DNA of 64,000 nt from Marine Group I thaumarchaeote SCGC AAA799-D11 (GCA_000746765.1 JOSY01000033.1:1-64000), one strand, 5' to 3'; shown: positions 27,496 through 35,863, counted from the first letter of the stretch. Numbers and translations are program-made. Notes: generated by a model not told the origin, from the sequence alone.

Positions 27496-28287
27496 TTGAA
27501 TCAAGAAATCATTGATGAGATAAAAAATCAAGATTATCCTTCCATTACAAATATGATTGAAGATTTTCTTGAAGAGCAAATGGAGAAAAATCATGCTAAA
27601 GGACTCATACTAGGATTGAGTGGAGGAATTGATTCAGCAGTACTTGCATACATTTGCAAGAGAAAGTTTGCAGACAAAACAATAGCTATAGTCATGCCAG
27701 ATACAGCAATTACACCAAAAACTGAAACTGAAGATGCTCTAAAGATGATTTCACTAACTGGAATCCAGTACAAGTTAATTGACATCAATCCAATTGTTGA
27801 TGAATACTCTATGTATCTAGAGCCAAATGAAAGAGCAAAGGGAAATCTTCGAGCAAGAGTTAGAACAAACATTTTGTATTATTATGCAAACGCCAAAAAC
27901 TATCTAGTGTTAGGATCTAGTGACAAAAGCGAATATCTTATTGGATATTTTACAAAATTTGGGGATGGGGCATCAGACATCACACCAATTGTGTCACTAT
28001 ACAAACTTCAAGTAAGAGAGATTGCAAATTATTTGGGCGTTCCAGAAAATGTGATTTCAAAAAAGAGCAGCCCACACTTGTGGAAAAACCATGAAGCAGA
28101 AAGTGAACTGGGAATATCATATGAAGAAGTAGATTCTATTCTCTATTGCCTATTTGATAAAAAACTCTCAGTTGAAAAAACTCAAGAATTAACAGGAATT
28201 GAGATATCTACAATTGAGAAGATTCAAGAATTAAACAAAAACAGTGAACATAAAAGATTGCCAGCACAAAAGCCAGATAGAGAATGA
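27496..28287 (+). CDS. nadE: NH3-dependent NAD+ synthase
   Basis: 263 residues, lacking the N-terminal glutaminase domain, so ammonia is the amide donor, a sensible choice in an ammonia oxidiser. The PP-loop SGGIDS is at 42-47; IAIVMPDTAITP, ARVRTNILYYYAN, GSSDKSEYLIGYFTKFGDGASDITPI and KSSPHLWKNHEAESELGISYEEVD follow in order. The start is TTG, the first codon giving a complete N-terminus. It ends 1 bp before the ATG of cysS, so these two form an operon. Confidence 0.93.
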   Translation: MNQEIIDEIKNQDYPSITNMIEDFLEEQMEKNHAKGLILGLSGGIDSAVLAYICKRKFADKTIAIVMPDTAITPKTETEDALKMISLTGIQYKLIDINPIVDEYSMYLEPNERAKGNLRARVRTNILYYYANAKNYLVLGSSDKSEYLIGYFTKFGDGASDITPIVSLYKLQVREIANYLGVPENVISKKSSPHLWKNHEAESELGISYEEVDSILYCLFDKKLSVEKTQELTGIEISTIEKIQELNKNSEHKRLPAQKPDRE

Positions 28288-28288
28288 G

Positions 28289-29677
28289 ATGAAACTACAA
28301 GACACATTATCAAATGCAGAACAAGAGTTAGACGTATCAAAAAAGGTGAAAATTTACCTTTGTGGAGTTACAGTTTATGACGAATCCCATATTGGGCATG
28401 CAAGAACAATCATTGTATTTGATGTGCTTCGGAAATACCTTGAAGACAAAGGAATAGAGATAGAGTTTATCCAAAATTTTACTGACGTTGATGATAAAAT
28501 AATCAACAGGGCCCAAACAGAGAACACTAATGCTGAGACAATCAGTACAAGATACATTGAGAATTATTTCAAAGACTTTGATGGGTTAAATGTAAAGCAT
28601 GCAACAAATTATCCAAAAGCAACTGAACACATTGATGATATTATCAAGTTTATTGAGAAATTAATTGAAAAAGAGATTGCGTACGTATCAAAAAATGGGG
28701 TATACTTTGCAGTCTCTAAATTTCCTGAATACGGTAAATTATCAAAAAAGAAGATTGATGAACTAGAGTCAGGTGCAAGAATCGAAGTCGATGAGGCAAA
28801 AAACAACCCACTAGACTTTGCAGTATGGAAATTCTCTGACGTTGAACCTGTATGGGATAGCCCATGGGGAAAAGGTAGACCTGGATGGCACATTGAATGT
28901 TCTGCGATGAGTACAAAGTATCTTGGGGAAAACTTTGACATTCATGGAGGAGGAAGGGATTTGATATTCCCTCATCATGAAAACGAGATTGCTCAATCTG
29001 AATCATTTACAGGCAACCAGTTTGCAAAAATCTGGATGCATGTAGGAATGGTTACAATTGATGGTGAAAAAATGTCAAAATCAATTGGAAACATCAAATC
29101 AATAAAACACGTTCTAGAGAACTGGGGGCCAAACATCATCAGATTGTTCTGCTTGTCAGGACACTATTCAAAGCCTATTGACTATTCAGAGGAATTACTA
29201 AAAGAGAATCTGACCAAATGGAGACAAGTTGAGACTTGCTACTATGAGTTAATTCATGCAAATAACCAAAATAATGAAAATGTATCTGAGATTGTTCAAA
29301 AACTAGGCTCAGAATTTGACAAAGCACTGGAAGATGACTTTAACACACACATGGCACTATCGGCATTCTTCCAACTAGTAAAAGAAACAAACAGGCTAGC
29401 TGCTGAAGAAAAATTGGGAACAGAAGATGCAAAAATTATCAAGCAAGAATTTCAAAGAATGTTGAAAATTTTAGGACTTGACATTCCAGAGATGACAGAT
29501 AGCATGAAGCAAGAAATCGACACCATGATTGCAAATAGAGAAAAATTCAGACAAGAAAAACAATTCCAAGAAGCAGATCAGATTCGTGACAAGCTCAATG
29601 AGATGAATGTGGAGTTAATTGATCACAAAGGAAAGACAATCTGGATGAAAAAAGAGAACATCAAAGCTGAGAAATAA
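28289..29677 (+). CDS. cysS: Cysteinyl-tRNA synthetase
   Basis: 462 residues from the ATG at 28289. HIGHARTI (HIGH at 34-37) and KMSKSIGN (near 261) are the class I signatures. Zinc ligands: the early YLCGVTVYD Cys, CSAMSTKYLG and HGGGRDLIFPHHENEIAQSES. The DALR-like C-terminal helical domain is intact. An upstream in-frame ATG at 28244 lies inside nadE and is not used here; the chosen start sits one base after the nadE TGA. Confidence 0.95.
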   Translation: MKLQDTLSNAEQELDVSKKVKIYLCGVTVYDESHIGHARTIIVFDVLRKYLEDKGIEIEFIQNFTDVDDKIINRAQTENTNAETISTRYIENYFKDFDGLNVKHATNYPKATEHIDDIIKFIEKLIEKEIAYVSKNGVYFAVSKFPEYGKLSKKKIDELESGARIEVDEAKNNPLDFAVWKFSDVEPVWDSPWGKGRPGWHIECSAMSTKYLGENFDIHGGGRDLIFPHHENEIAQSESFTGNQFAKIWMHVGMVTIDGEKMSKSIGNIKSIKHVLENWGPNIIRLFCLSGHYSKPIDYSEELLKENLTKWRQVETCYYELIHANNQNNENVSEIVQKLGSEFDKALEDDFNTHMALSAFFQLVKETNRLAAEEKLGTEDAKIIKQEFQRMLKILGLDIPEMTDSMKQEIDTMIANREKFRQEKQFQEADQIRDKLNEMNVELIDHKGKTIWMKKENIKAEK

Positions 29678-29690
29678 AAAAAGAAAAGAA

Positions 29691-30005
29691 TTAAGGATTA
29701 ACCATTGTTAATTTTGCCTCAATTCTGTCATAGTATCCGTTTTGGTCCATAGCAGGAACATAAAATGTTGCAGAAATTACATCTCCAACACCTGCATCAC
29801 AATTTGCCACAACGACAGAATGACCTAAAACAGATTCACCAACACAGCCATAATCAGTAACAGCGATGACCGATACATCTTCAGTAACTAGTGTTGGAAC
29901 TATATTCCAAGGAGTTAATGTGAAAACTAGTATTACTGAAGTTGCTGCAGCCAAAATCAACATGAATTTTAGCTGTGGTGTTTTTGTTTGTGTGGTTTGT
30001 TGCAT
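29691..30005 (-). CDS. Membrane-anchored hypothetical protein under a CACTAG-box promoter
   Basis: 104 residues: a short cytosolic N-terminus (QQTTQTKTPQLK), one hydrophobic anchor (about 13-32) and an extracytoplasmic domain with two cysteines (near 53 and 68) that may pair. No family recognised. Its promoter carries the shared TTGGCACTAGAA box and a TATA element at the conserved spacing (30035-30071), which places it in the proposed 29.7-44 kb regulon. A GAGGAG sits just before the ATG. Confidence 0.55.
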   Translation of the reverse strand: MQQTTQTKTPQLKFMLILAAATSVILVFTLTPWNIVPTLVTEDVSVIAVTDYGCVGESVLGHSVVVANCDAGVGDVISATFYVPAMDQNGYYDRIEAKLTMVNP

Positions 30006-30034
30006 TTCTCCTCACTATGATTTACATTTTACAA

Positions 30035-30071
30035 GATATAAGCAAGGAGTAATTTAGAATTCTAGTGCCAA
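30035..30071 (-). promoter_or_regulatory. CACTAG-box promoter P1 (for 29691-30005)
   Basis: On the minus strand TTGGCACTAGAA (30071-30060) is followed by the TATA element CTTATATC (30042-30035); the CACTAG core starts 25 bp before the TATA element. The ATG is at 30005. There is no second CACTAG copy. Confidence 0.75.
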
Positions 30072-30075
30072 TTAT

Positions 30076-30405
30076 TCAAATTTTACAATCACAGTTTTTT
30101 TGTCTTAAAATTTGAATTTGTTTTTTTGGGCTATCTACAAAAATGTCTTGTTTTGAAAATCCAGTAGCTTTTCTCTTATCAAGAGGACTATTGTGAGAAT
30201 ACCCCCTACAAATCATCTCAGATACCAATTCTTCGTGCCTAGAATAGAGAGCTTTTAGCTTTCCTTTCCAACGGATAGTCTCAGGATGCAAGGAATAACC
30301 TTTCTTATTCTCAGTAATTACAACCCACATTGCATGGAGTTCTCTATGTTCACCTAACAAATGATTTCTACATAATTTCCTTGGAGAAACATCCCAAATT
30401 CTCAT
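30076..30405 (-). CDS. Pyrimidine dimer DNA glycosylase (T4 endonuclease V / DenV-like)
   Basis: 109 residues from the ATG at 30405. The N-terminal MRIWDVSPRKLCRNHLLGEHREL aligns with T4 endonuclease V, with Glu22 equivalent to its catalytic Glu23. In that family the N-terminal alpha-amine attacks the damaged base, so the exact start matters: 30405 is supported because this ATG overlaps the TGA of the upstream zinc-ribbon gene. The RWKGKLKALYSRHEELVSEMICRGYSHNSPLDKR block is typical of the family. It would remove UV-induced cyclobutane dimers. Last gene of a four-gene operon behind promoter P2. Confidence 0.85.
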   Translation of the reverse strand: MRIWDVSPRKLCRNHLLGEHRELHAMWVVITENKKGYSLHPETIRWKGKLKALYSRHEELVSEMICRGYSHNSPLDKRKATGFSKQDIFVDSPKKQIQILRQKNCDCKI

Positions 30406-30533
30406 TTTTGTGAACTCCAAAATTTTTTACAATGATAACATTGATTTTTCCAAATTAGAATATTGGAATTTTTTCTAATCTCTATTGTTCCATAGTCATT
30501 AGAGCCACAAGTAGGACAACCCTCATCTCTCAT
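30402..30533 (-). CDS. Zinc-ribbon microprotein (43 aa)
   Basis: 43 codons. C6-x2-C9 near the N-terminus and C33-x2-C36 (CYHC) near the C-terminus make a classic zinc-ribbon, with a short beta segment between (YGTIEIRKNSNILIWKN). It starts directly after the stop of the PPOX-like gene and its TGA overlaps the ATG of the dimer glycosylase, so it is translated as part of that operon. A DNA- or protein-adapter role for the glycosylase is a guess. Confidence 0.7.
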   Translation of the reverse strand: MRDEGCPTCGSNDYGTIEIRKNSNILIWKNQCYHCKKFWSSQK

Positions 30534-30971
30534 CTAAGATACATCCTTCATTCTAGAAGAATAATCATAATAAAACAAATTTTTAGGAGTGATTTCGATA
30601 GCCACTTCATTGTGAGAATTATTTTTCAAAAATTTTGATAGACCAGATTCTTTTTCTCCCAAATATTTTTTCATTAAAAGTTGAAGAATGTTTTTTCCCA
30701 TATCATCGATAATTTTTGCAGAACCGTTTCCACGTACTCCTTTATACGGTGGTTTGTCAGCTGCAATCTCAAATCCACAGACAGGGTTTTTTTTCAAATA
30801 TGAGATAATTTTTGCAGATTTTTGTGTTGCGCAATAAATTTTATCATCAATTTTCATGAACCAAAGTGATATCACATTAGGGACATCAACGTTATTTGTG
30901 TATGCAAGTCTAATTGGGATTTTTGCATCATAAATCATTTGATCAGAATTTCTTTTTTCAATCTTTTGCAA
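30534..30971 (-). CDS. PPOX-class FMN/F420-binding protein
   Basis: 145 residues. IPIRLAYTNNVDVPNVISLWFMKIDDKIYCATQKSAKIISYLKKNPVCGFEI matches the pyridoxamine-phosphate-oxidase-like split barrel, and RGNGSAKIID the later strand; the C-terminal segment NEVAIEITPKNLFYYDYSSR is typical of this group. The start is TTG at 30971, overlapping the upstream zinc-ribbon gene. Cofactor and substrate are unknown; F420- or FMN-dependent reduction, or heme degradation, are the usual options. Confidence 0.72.
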   Translation of the reverse strand: MQKIEKRNSDQMIYDAKIPIRLAYTNNVDVPNVISLWFMKIDDKIYCATQKSAKIISYLKKNPVCGFEIAADKPPYKGVRGNGSAKIIDDMGKNILQLLMKKYLGEKESGLSKFLKNNSHNEVAIEITPKNLFYYDYSSRMKDVS

Positions 30972-31077
30972 GATTATCCCCCAGTTTGTTAATTACAGAT
31001 TTTGTGTAACAAAAATCACAGGACCAATCTTGATATTTTTTTCCACAGTTAAAACAAGATGTTACAATTTGACTCAT
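30958..31077 (-). CDS. Zinc-ribbon microprotein (39 aa), first gene of the glycosylase operon
   Basis: 39 codons, ATG to TGA. C8-x2-C11 and C20-x2-C23 form a compact four-cysteine zinc knuckle, followed by a short charged helix (KSVINKLGDNLAKD). Its 3' end overlaps the TTG start of the PPOX gene. Promoter P2 (31098-31134) lies immediately upstream, so this gene leads the four-gene operon. Confidence 0.68.
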   Translation of the reverse strand: MSQIVTSCFNCGKKYQDWSCDFCYTKSVINKLGDNLAKD

Positions 31078-31097
31078 AACCAAAAATTGATTTTAGA

Positions 31098-31134
31098 GTA
31101 TATAATATGAGAAAGAAAATTTATCTAGTGCCAA
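31098..31134 (-). promoter_or_regulatory. CACTAG-box promoter P2 (glycosylase operon)
   Basis: On the minus strand TTGGCACTAGAT (31134-31123) is followed by the TATA element TTATATAC (31105-31098), with the core 25 bp ahead of it. It is back to back with P3, 2 bp between the boxes, so a near-palindrome TCTAGTGCCAACATTAGCAC spans the two divergent operons. Confidence 0.78.
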
Positions 31135-31136
31135 CA

Positions 31137-31173
31137 TTAGCACTAGAAAGAACTATGGTCACTAGTTAAATAT
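31137..31173 (+). promoter_or_regulatory. CACTAG-box promoter P3 (2OG oxygenase operon)
   Basis: TTAGCACTAGAA (31137-31148), a second CACTAG at 31160-31165 (19 bp after the first) and the TATA element TTAAATAT at 31166-31173 (25 bp after the first CACTAG). The downstream ATG is at 31204. Confidence 0.78.
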
Positions 31174-31203
31174 AAGATTTGGAAAAAGAAGATGAAATAA
31201 AAG

Positions 31204-31491
31204 ATGACAGACATAATATGGGGAAATGGGGGAAATGTGCTATCAAATGACATTTTTGTTCTAAATGTAACACATAGAAAAAATGGCAATAAAGGGGATT
31301 ATTCAGATACAGAAAAAATCAAAATATCCAAAGCAGACATTCCAGGCTTACCACATGCAAGAGCAGATTGGAGTGAAGATTCTCTAAAATCATGCATAAA
31401 GGATGCCTTTCTAAAATGTGAAATTGAGCAAAGGGAAGATTCAGGCATTCTGTCAGCTAAAGTATCACATTCAGGAGTTGGAGGATACTAA
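31204..31491 (+). CDS. Hypothetical 95-aa protein, partner of the 2OG oxygenase
   Basis: 95 residues, hydrophilic, no membrane segment, no recognised domain. It has ADIPGLPHARADW in the middle and a flexible end, SHSGVGGY. Two cysteines (near 64 and 71) lie in a helix. Its TAA overlaps the ATG of the oxygenase, so stoichiometric co-production is likely. Whether it is a substrate or regulator of that enzyme cannot be seen. Confidence 0.6.
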   Translation: MTDIIWGNGGNVLSNDIFVLNVTHRKNGNKGDYSDTEKIKISKADIPGLPHARADWSEDSLKSCIKDAFLKCEIEQREDSGILSAKVSHSGVGGY

Positions 31492-32267
31492 TGTGGATAC
31501 CAAAGCAGGGACACGTCAATGAAATTAAAAGAGTAGATTTCCAATCACTCATTCAAGGTAAAATACCAGCTATTATTATCAAAAATTTTTACAAAAAAAG
31601 TCAGTGTATAGAAATTTCCCTAAAAATTAATTCAATACAAAAATCAAGGTTTCAAAAGAACAAACTTGATCATATCGGGCCATTTTTAATGGCACATACT
31701 ACAAGAAAAAAAGAATATTTTGACAGTGCAAGAAAAGACAAGAAAAAAAGACAGATGATTTTTTCAACCGAAACAGAGCCTACTGCCAAAATTTTTAGTT
31801 TATTTCAAAAATTGTTTTCAGAATATATGATTTCCACAGCAAAAGAATCAAAAAATGAATACTCCCCATACATCATTAGAATTCACAAAAAAGGAAAATT
31901 CATTCCAATACACAAAGATAATGTGAAATATGAAGGAAAAGAATATGAACTATCAAAAATTGACAGTCAGTTATCCTGCATTCTACATCTTCAAGAATCA
32001 GAAAAAGGAGGAGAACTAGTAATTTATGACAAAAATTGGAGAAAAGAAGACGAAAGATTCAGGAAGATAGATTTTGGATATTATCCCAAAATTATTTCAA
32101 AATCAAATTTTTGTAGAATATCAAATCTAAAAGCCGGAGATTTAGTAATAATTAATCCAAATTATTTTCATCAAGTAACAAAAATTGAAGGAGAATCACC
32201 AAGAATTTCTCTAGGAATGTTTGTAGGGATTTTCAAAAAACAACAACAAATTGTGGGGTGGGCATAA
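31491..32267 (+). CDS. 2-oxoglutarate/Fe(II)-dependent oxygenase (prolyl-4-hydroxylase-like)
   Basis: 258 residues. The double-stranded beta-helix iron triad is visible: HxD as His141 and Asp143 in IPIHKD, distal His227 in YFHQV, and the 2-oxoglutarate-binding Arg238 in SPRIS. LSCILHLQESEKGGELVIYD is the typical central strand, RISNLKAGDLVIINP the strand before the distal His. It should hydroxylate a protein, peptide or small molecule using O2 and 2-oxoglutarate. Middle gene of three with overlapping starts behind promoter P3. Confidence 0.8.
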   Translation: MWIPKQGHVNEIKRVDFQSLIQGKIPAIIIKNFYKKSQCIEISLKINSIQKSRFQKNKLDHIGPFLMAHTTRKKEYFDSARKDKKKRQMIFSTETEPTAKIFSLFQKLFSEYMISTAKESKNEYSPYIIRIHKKGKFIPIHKDNVKYEGKEYELSKIDSQLSCILHLQESEKGGELVIYDKNWRKEDERFRKIDFGYYPKIISKSNFCRISNLKAGDLVIINPNYFHQVTKIEGESPRISLGMFVGIFKKQQQIVGWA

Positions 32268-32926
32268 TGAAAAAAATTATTTTAATTATTTTTGTACTTG
32301 CAATGATTTCAACAAATTATGCATCAGCCCACAAACCCATCAGTCACGATGATAGTCATAGAAGTTTTGACTCAGCCCTAGTAATCCCTGATCACAAGAT
32401 TTCATGGGCAATTTATGAGAATCTAGGCACAAATGAGACCAAATTCTATACATTTGAGGCTAAAAATGGCGATTCATTTTATGCAAGTATCGTAATTCCA
32501 AAAATCCAAGGACTGGAAAACTATGCACCAACAATGCTATTGGTTGGAGAAGATAATTTTATCATAGAGAAAGCAATCTATGAAAAAGAATTTCCAGGAA
32601 ATGAATTCTATGAACCATTTGGTCAAGTGACATATTGGGAGAGGCAAGAATTAAGAGTAGAGATACCACAAGATGGAACCTATTTCATAGTTGTAACTGA
32701 TGAAAAAAATCAAAGCGGGAAATATAGTTTGGCAGTTGGGGAAATAGAAGATTTTTCAGGAGAAAACATGTTTACGTTATTGCCTAAAGCATGGTTAGAC
32801 ACAAAATTATTTGTAAATGATTACTTGTCAATAGTAATTGTTTTAGGAATTTTTATTGCAATATGCAGCATTCCAGTAATTGTTATTTTCAAAAAAAGAA
32901 AAACAAAATTGAAAAGCTTTAGCTAA
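32267..32926 (+). CDS. Exported membrane-anchored protein
   Basis: 219 residues from the ATG overlapping the oxygenase TAA (TAATG). A signal peptide (about residues 1-22, ending YASA) is followed by an extracytoplasmic beta-rich domain (VTYWERQELRVEIPQDGTYFIVVTDEKNQSGKYSLAVGEIEDF, resembling a jelly-roll or pre-peptidase C-terminal domain), and a C-terminal transmembrane helix (LSIVIVLGIFIAICSIPVIVIF) with a basic tail. Its place in the oxygenase operon suggests a shared stimulus. Confidence 0.65.
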   Translation: MKKIILIIFVLAMISTNYASAHKPISHDDSHRSFDSALVIPDHKISWAIYENLGTNETKFYTFEAKNGDSFYASIVIPKIQGLENYAPTMLLVGEDNFIIEKAIYEKEFPGNEFYEPFGQVTYWERQELRVEIPQDGTYFIVVTDEKNQSGKYSLAVGEIEDFSGENMFTLLPKAWLDTKLFVNDYLSIVIVLGIFIAICSIPVIVIFKKRKTKLKSFS

Positions 32927-33021
32927 TTTTACAAAAACTTACGCACAAAAAAATTAGTTCAGTCTAATTAGTTTCATCTAATTTTCGAGTTGTTTAATAG
33001 AATTAAAAAAGAAAGTAGACT

Positions 33022-33303
33022 ATGAATGCATGGAATAAATTTTGGAAATGGTATGAAAACAAAATACTTGGAAGTGTAATTGTAATTGCAATTATTCAAT
33101 TCATCCAAGTTCCTCACATGGTGTGGAATGCAGACATTATGTTAGAAGCAGGATTTGTTTCAAGAGTTCATCCAGTAATTGATTGGTTCTTGTATGGAGT
33201 AGACCTAATTGAGATAGTTTCAATTGTTAATGTTGGAATGATTATGTACAGTCTACTTAAGAAAAGACAATCACAAAGAAAACTTTCTGCAAAAGCAGCA
33301 TAA
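33022..33303 (+). CDS. Small membrane protein, two predicted helices
   Basis: 93 residues with helices at about 17-35 (ILGSVIVIAIIQFIQVPHMV) and 58-80 (LYGVDLIEIVSIVNVGMIMYSLL), and a basic C-terminus (KKRQSQRKLSAKAA). No family recognised. It starts 96 bp after the previous gene and meets the MscS gene end to end (convergent, no gap). No CACTAG box was found upstream. Confidence 0.6.
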   Translation: MNAWNKFWKWYENKILGSVIVIAIIQFIQVPHMVWNADIMLEAGFVSRVHPVIDWFLYGVDLIEIVSIVNVGMIMYSLLKKRQSQRKLSAKAA

Positions 33304-34125
33304 CTAATCTTTTCCTTGCCAAATTACTCTTTGTGGGAAAGGAATTTCAATTCCTGCCTCATCCAAAGCATTTTTTGCAATTTTGAGCAATTTAGGTTGA
33401 ACTTCTCCCCAATCTTCACGTGGATGCCAAACCAAGATTTCAATATTTACACTACTGTCACCTAATTCATTAATACGAAATTCAGGGGCAGGTTCAACTA
33501 ATACAAAGGGCATTAATTGTGCAATAGCTTTCTGAAGAACCAAAATCGCACCATCAATATCTTCTTTATATGCAATTCCCACGACACCTTGAGAACGTCT
33601 TACAGGAGAAGAAGTAAGTGAACGGATGTTAGAGGTAAAGAATTTCTCATTAGGGATACGAATGATTGTTCCATCAAACTGTCTAACACGAACAGAGAAG
33701 GTGCTAATATCTATCAAAGTACCAGAAATATTTTCTGCGGGAATTTCAACAGAATCACCTTGTCTAACAGGTTTTTCAATCATTAAGAAAATTCCAGATA
33801 TTAAATTGGAAACCACAGATTGTGTTGCAAATCCTATCACAACACCAAAAATACCTCCAGCTACAAGCATTCCAGAGAAATCAACACCAGTAGTAGATAC
33901 AAAGATTAGAAAAGCAATAATGATAATTCCAAAATAAATTAATTTTCCAAGATTGTTTGCACTATCTTTGGAAAGCTTTGGAGCATAATATTTTTTAAAA
34001 AAGATTCTAACAGTTCTTGCAACAATCACACCAATAGTCATGATTATTCCGCCAATCAAAAGACCGAGCAGATTAAGAGTTTCAGTTATTTCAATTTGAG
34101 CAAGGGAATCAAAAAACTCTATCAA
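33304..34125 (-). CDS. mscS: MscS-family small-conductance mechanosensitive channel
   Basis: 273 residues. Three N-terminal membrane helices, then the pore helix and beta domain: GVDFSGMLVAGGIFGVVIGFATQSVVSNLISGIFLMIEKPVRQGDSVEI is the TM3/gate and start of the cytoplasmic cage, followed by FSVRVRQFDGTIIRIPNEKFFTSNIRSLTSS. It releases solutes on hypo-osmotic shock. Length is typical of the short form. The next gene upstream (34127-34903) is 1 bp away and probably co-transcribed. Confidence 0.93.
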   Translation of the reverse strand: MIEFFDSLAQIEITETLNLLGLLIGGIIMTIGVIVARTVRIFFKKYYAPKLSKDSANNLGKLIYFGIIIIAFLIFVSTTGVDFSGMLVAGGIFGVVIGFATQSVVSNLISGIFLMIEKPVRQGDSVEIPAENISGTLIDISTFSVRVRQFDGTIIRIPNEKFFTSNIRSLTSSPVRRSQGVVGIAYKEDIDGAILVLQKAIAQLMPFVLVEPAPEFRINELGDSSVNIEILVWHPREDWGEVQPKLLKIAKNALDEAGIEIPFPQRVIWQGKD

Positions 34126-34126
34126 A

Positions 34127-34903
34127 TCAATCGACCCCCATCTGTGAATGTTTTACTGTGGAAGTTACTTCATAGGTTGTTGATTTTTGCCAATCAGTTT
34201 GAATTTTTTCTGGAGAAACATCAATCAATTCTAAAGCTAATTTCTTTTTTAATATAGCAGAAGCATTGTCAAATTTTGCTTTATTGTCTTTATAGTATAA
34301 TGAAAATGCAGTTGCAGGAAAAACAATACGTCTTACAGAACGACCATCAGAAAGTTCATTTTTAATTGTGATTTGGATGGATGCGTTTTCATATGGATCA
34401 GAATCAATATCAGAAGACACTATAGGTGATTTTGAATACTTGCACAGTACGCCAGAATCAGGTGGACCATACAAGGCAAATCTAGAATCACTCAGATTAC
34501 AATCAAACCAATCAAGAGAATCCTTTGTAGAATCATGAATTACAAATATGCCAACTTCAATTTGACATAAAGCATTTAGAACCACAGAAGAACCACTTGG
34601 TAGAAAAACAGGGGTAGTGAAATCAAGATAAACATAATCGGTTCGTTTAGCAGGATAATTTAATGGTCGAATAGGACAAATTTCAATCTGGATTGATCCA
34701 GATGCTGAAGGGACATTTTTTTCAACAATTTTTTCAGTTAGATCATTTTTTTGATACAAAAATGCATTTTCTGAAAGTTTTTTAAATTTTATTTCTGTAC
34801 CAGGAAAATTAAATTCAACATCATCAGTGATGGTGTAGATTCCATAATTCAAAAAATTTTGTTCTTGGTTAGAACTCATATCAAAACATGGAATTTCACA
34901 CAT
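34127..34903 (-). CDS. DUF432-like protein beside MscS
   Basis: 258 residues, beta-rich and cytosolic. The start (GIYTITDDVEFNFPGTEIKFKKL), IEICPIRPLNYPAKRTDYVYLDFTTPVFLPSGSSVVLNALCQIEVGIFV and ALYGPPDSGVLCKY match what I remember of DUF432, an archaeal family often next to mechanosensitive channels. It probably modulates or accompanies the channel; this is context-based. One base separates it from mscS. Confidence 0.6.
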   Translation of the reverse strand: MCEIPCFDMSSNQEQNFLNYGIYTITDDVEFNFPGTEIKFKKLSENAFLYQKNDLTEKIVEKNVPSASGSIQIEICPIRPLNYPAKRTDYVYLDFTTPVFLPSGSSVVLNALCQIEVGIFVIHDSTKDSLDWFDCNLSDSRFALYGPPDSGVLCKYSKSPIVSSDIDSDPYENASIQITIKNELSDGRSVRRIVFPATAFSLYYKDNKAKFDNASAILKKKLALELIDVSPEKIQTDWQKSTTYEVTSTVKHSQMGVD

Positions 34904-34941
34904 TTATACTTGACAAGAAAAATAAATAAAAAATGGAGACA

Positions 34942-35841
34942 CTACTCTAGATTTAGAGGAATGTTTGCGCTACCAAAATCTTCACTGATTCTAAAGACAT
35001 AGTCTTTTGAGGAATCATATTCAAATTCGGTTCCACCATATCCAATATTTGGTCCAAAGAGAATATTGAATTCTCTTGCATCACCAGGATTTAGCACAAT
35101 TTGTCCACTGGTAAAGTCCATGCCAGAATATTTGAAGGCCTTTGAGCCATCCCATACATCATATGCACATATTTGAGGACTAGTACAGTTTAGTGCAGCA
35201 ATTTCAGAACTGGTGTTTTCAGCAAGCATTCGAATTGACAAGAGAGGTTGGCCAGTAGCAGTAATCTCAAATTCATTTCCTTCAGAGCCAAGCCCAGTCC
35301 AATAATAGGTGATTGGCCCTAAATCAAATTGTTGAGCTCCAGATTTGTATTCGTGTATTTTGATTGCTTGTTTGATAGGTTTTTCACAATCCAATCTTTT
35401 GTATGCTTTGGTAATTTCAGAACATTTTTCAAGTTCAGCTTCTAATTCTGCTAATTTTGAATCGGTGTTATTTGGAACATCAGATGCCATTGGTTTCTCA
35501 GAATGTGCAGATACAGAAATCAAACCAGATTTTATCAAATGTTGAATGGCATTAACAAATTCACCATCAGAAATTGTTCCATCTGCCCACCAACCGGCAT
35601 TATTCTTAACCCAAGATGGAACACCATCAGCAGATTCAGAAGATACCGTAGTAGCAGGTACAGTGATCACCCCATCAGAAATCAAAAATTCAATTCCCGT
35701 AAGGAATTCAGATTCAGAAATTGTTCCATCTGCCCACCAACCGGCATTATTCTTAACCCAAGCTGGAACTTCAGCATATGCCGAAGAAACAGATGTTGCA
35801 ACCAGTAAAATTGCGGCAATTGCAGTTATTGCGGTTTTCAT
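34942..35841 (-). CDS. Secreted protein with two WVKNNAGWWADG repeats
   Basis: 299 residues. A clear signal peptide (about 1-23, ending SSAYA) precedes two copies of a ~35-residue unit: VPAWVKNNAGWWADGTISE and VPSWVKNNAGWWADGTISD, each followed by F-x-IxxLIxxGxI. A linker with a short coiled coil (KLAELEAELEKCSEITKAYKRLDCE) and a C-terminal beta domain follow. The same unit occurs diverged in the proteins at 48146 and 56452. It is likely a cell-surface or S-layer-associated protein. Promoter P4 lies upstream. Confidence 0.75.
   Translation of the reverse strand: MKTAITAIAAILLVATSVSSAYAEVPAWVKNNAGWWADGTISESEFLTGIEFLISDGVITVPATTVSSESADGVPSWVKNNAGWWADGTISDGEFVNAIQHLIKSGLISVSAHSEKPMASDVPNNTDSKLAELEAELEKCSEITKAYKRLDCEKPIKQAIKIHEYKSGAQQFDLGPITYYWTGLGSEGNEFEITATGQPLLSIRMLAENTSSEIAALNCTSPQICAYDVWDGSKAFKYSGMDFTSGQIVLNPGDAREFNILFGPNIGYGGTEFEYDSSKDYVFRISEDFGSANIPLNLE
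35568..35762 (-). repeat. 48-bp exact direct repeat inside the secreted-protein gene
   Basis: Bases 35568-35615 and 35715-35762 are identical over 48 bp, 147 bp (49 codons) apart, and continue with one mismatch into TGGAAC. They encode the TISE/D part and the whole NNAGWWADG core of both repeats. Synonymous sites are identical too, so the copies are recently duplicated or kept alike by gene conversion. Confidence 0.9.
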
Positions 35842-35863
35842 TAATGCATTTTTACATTCATTG

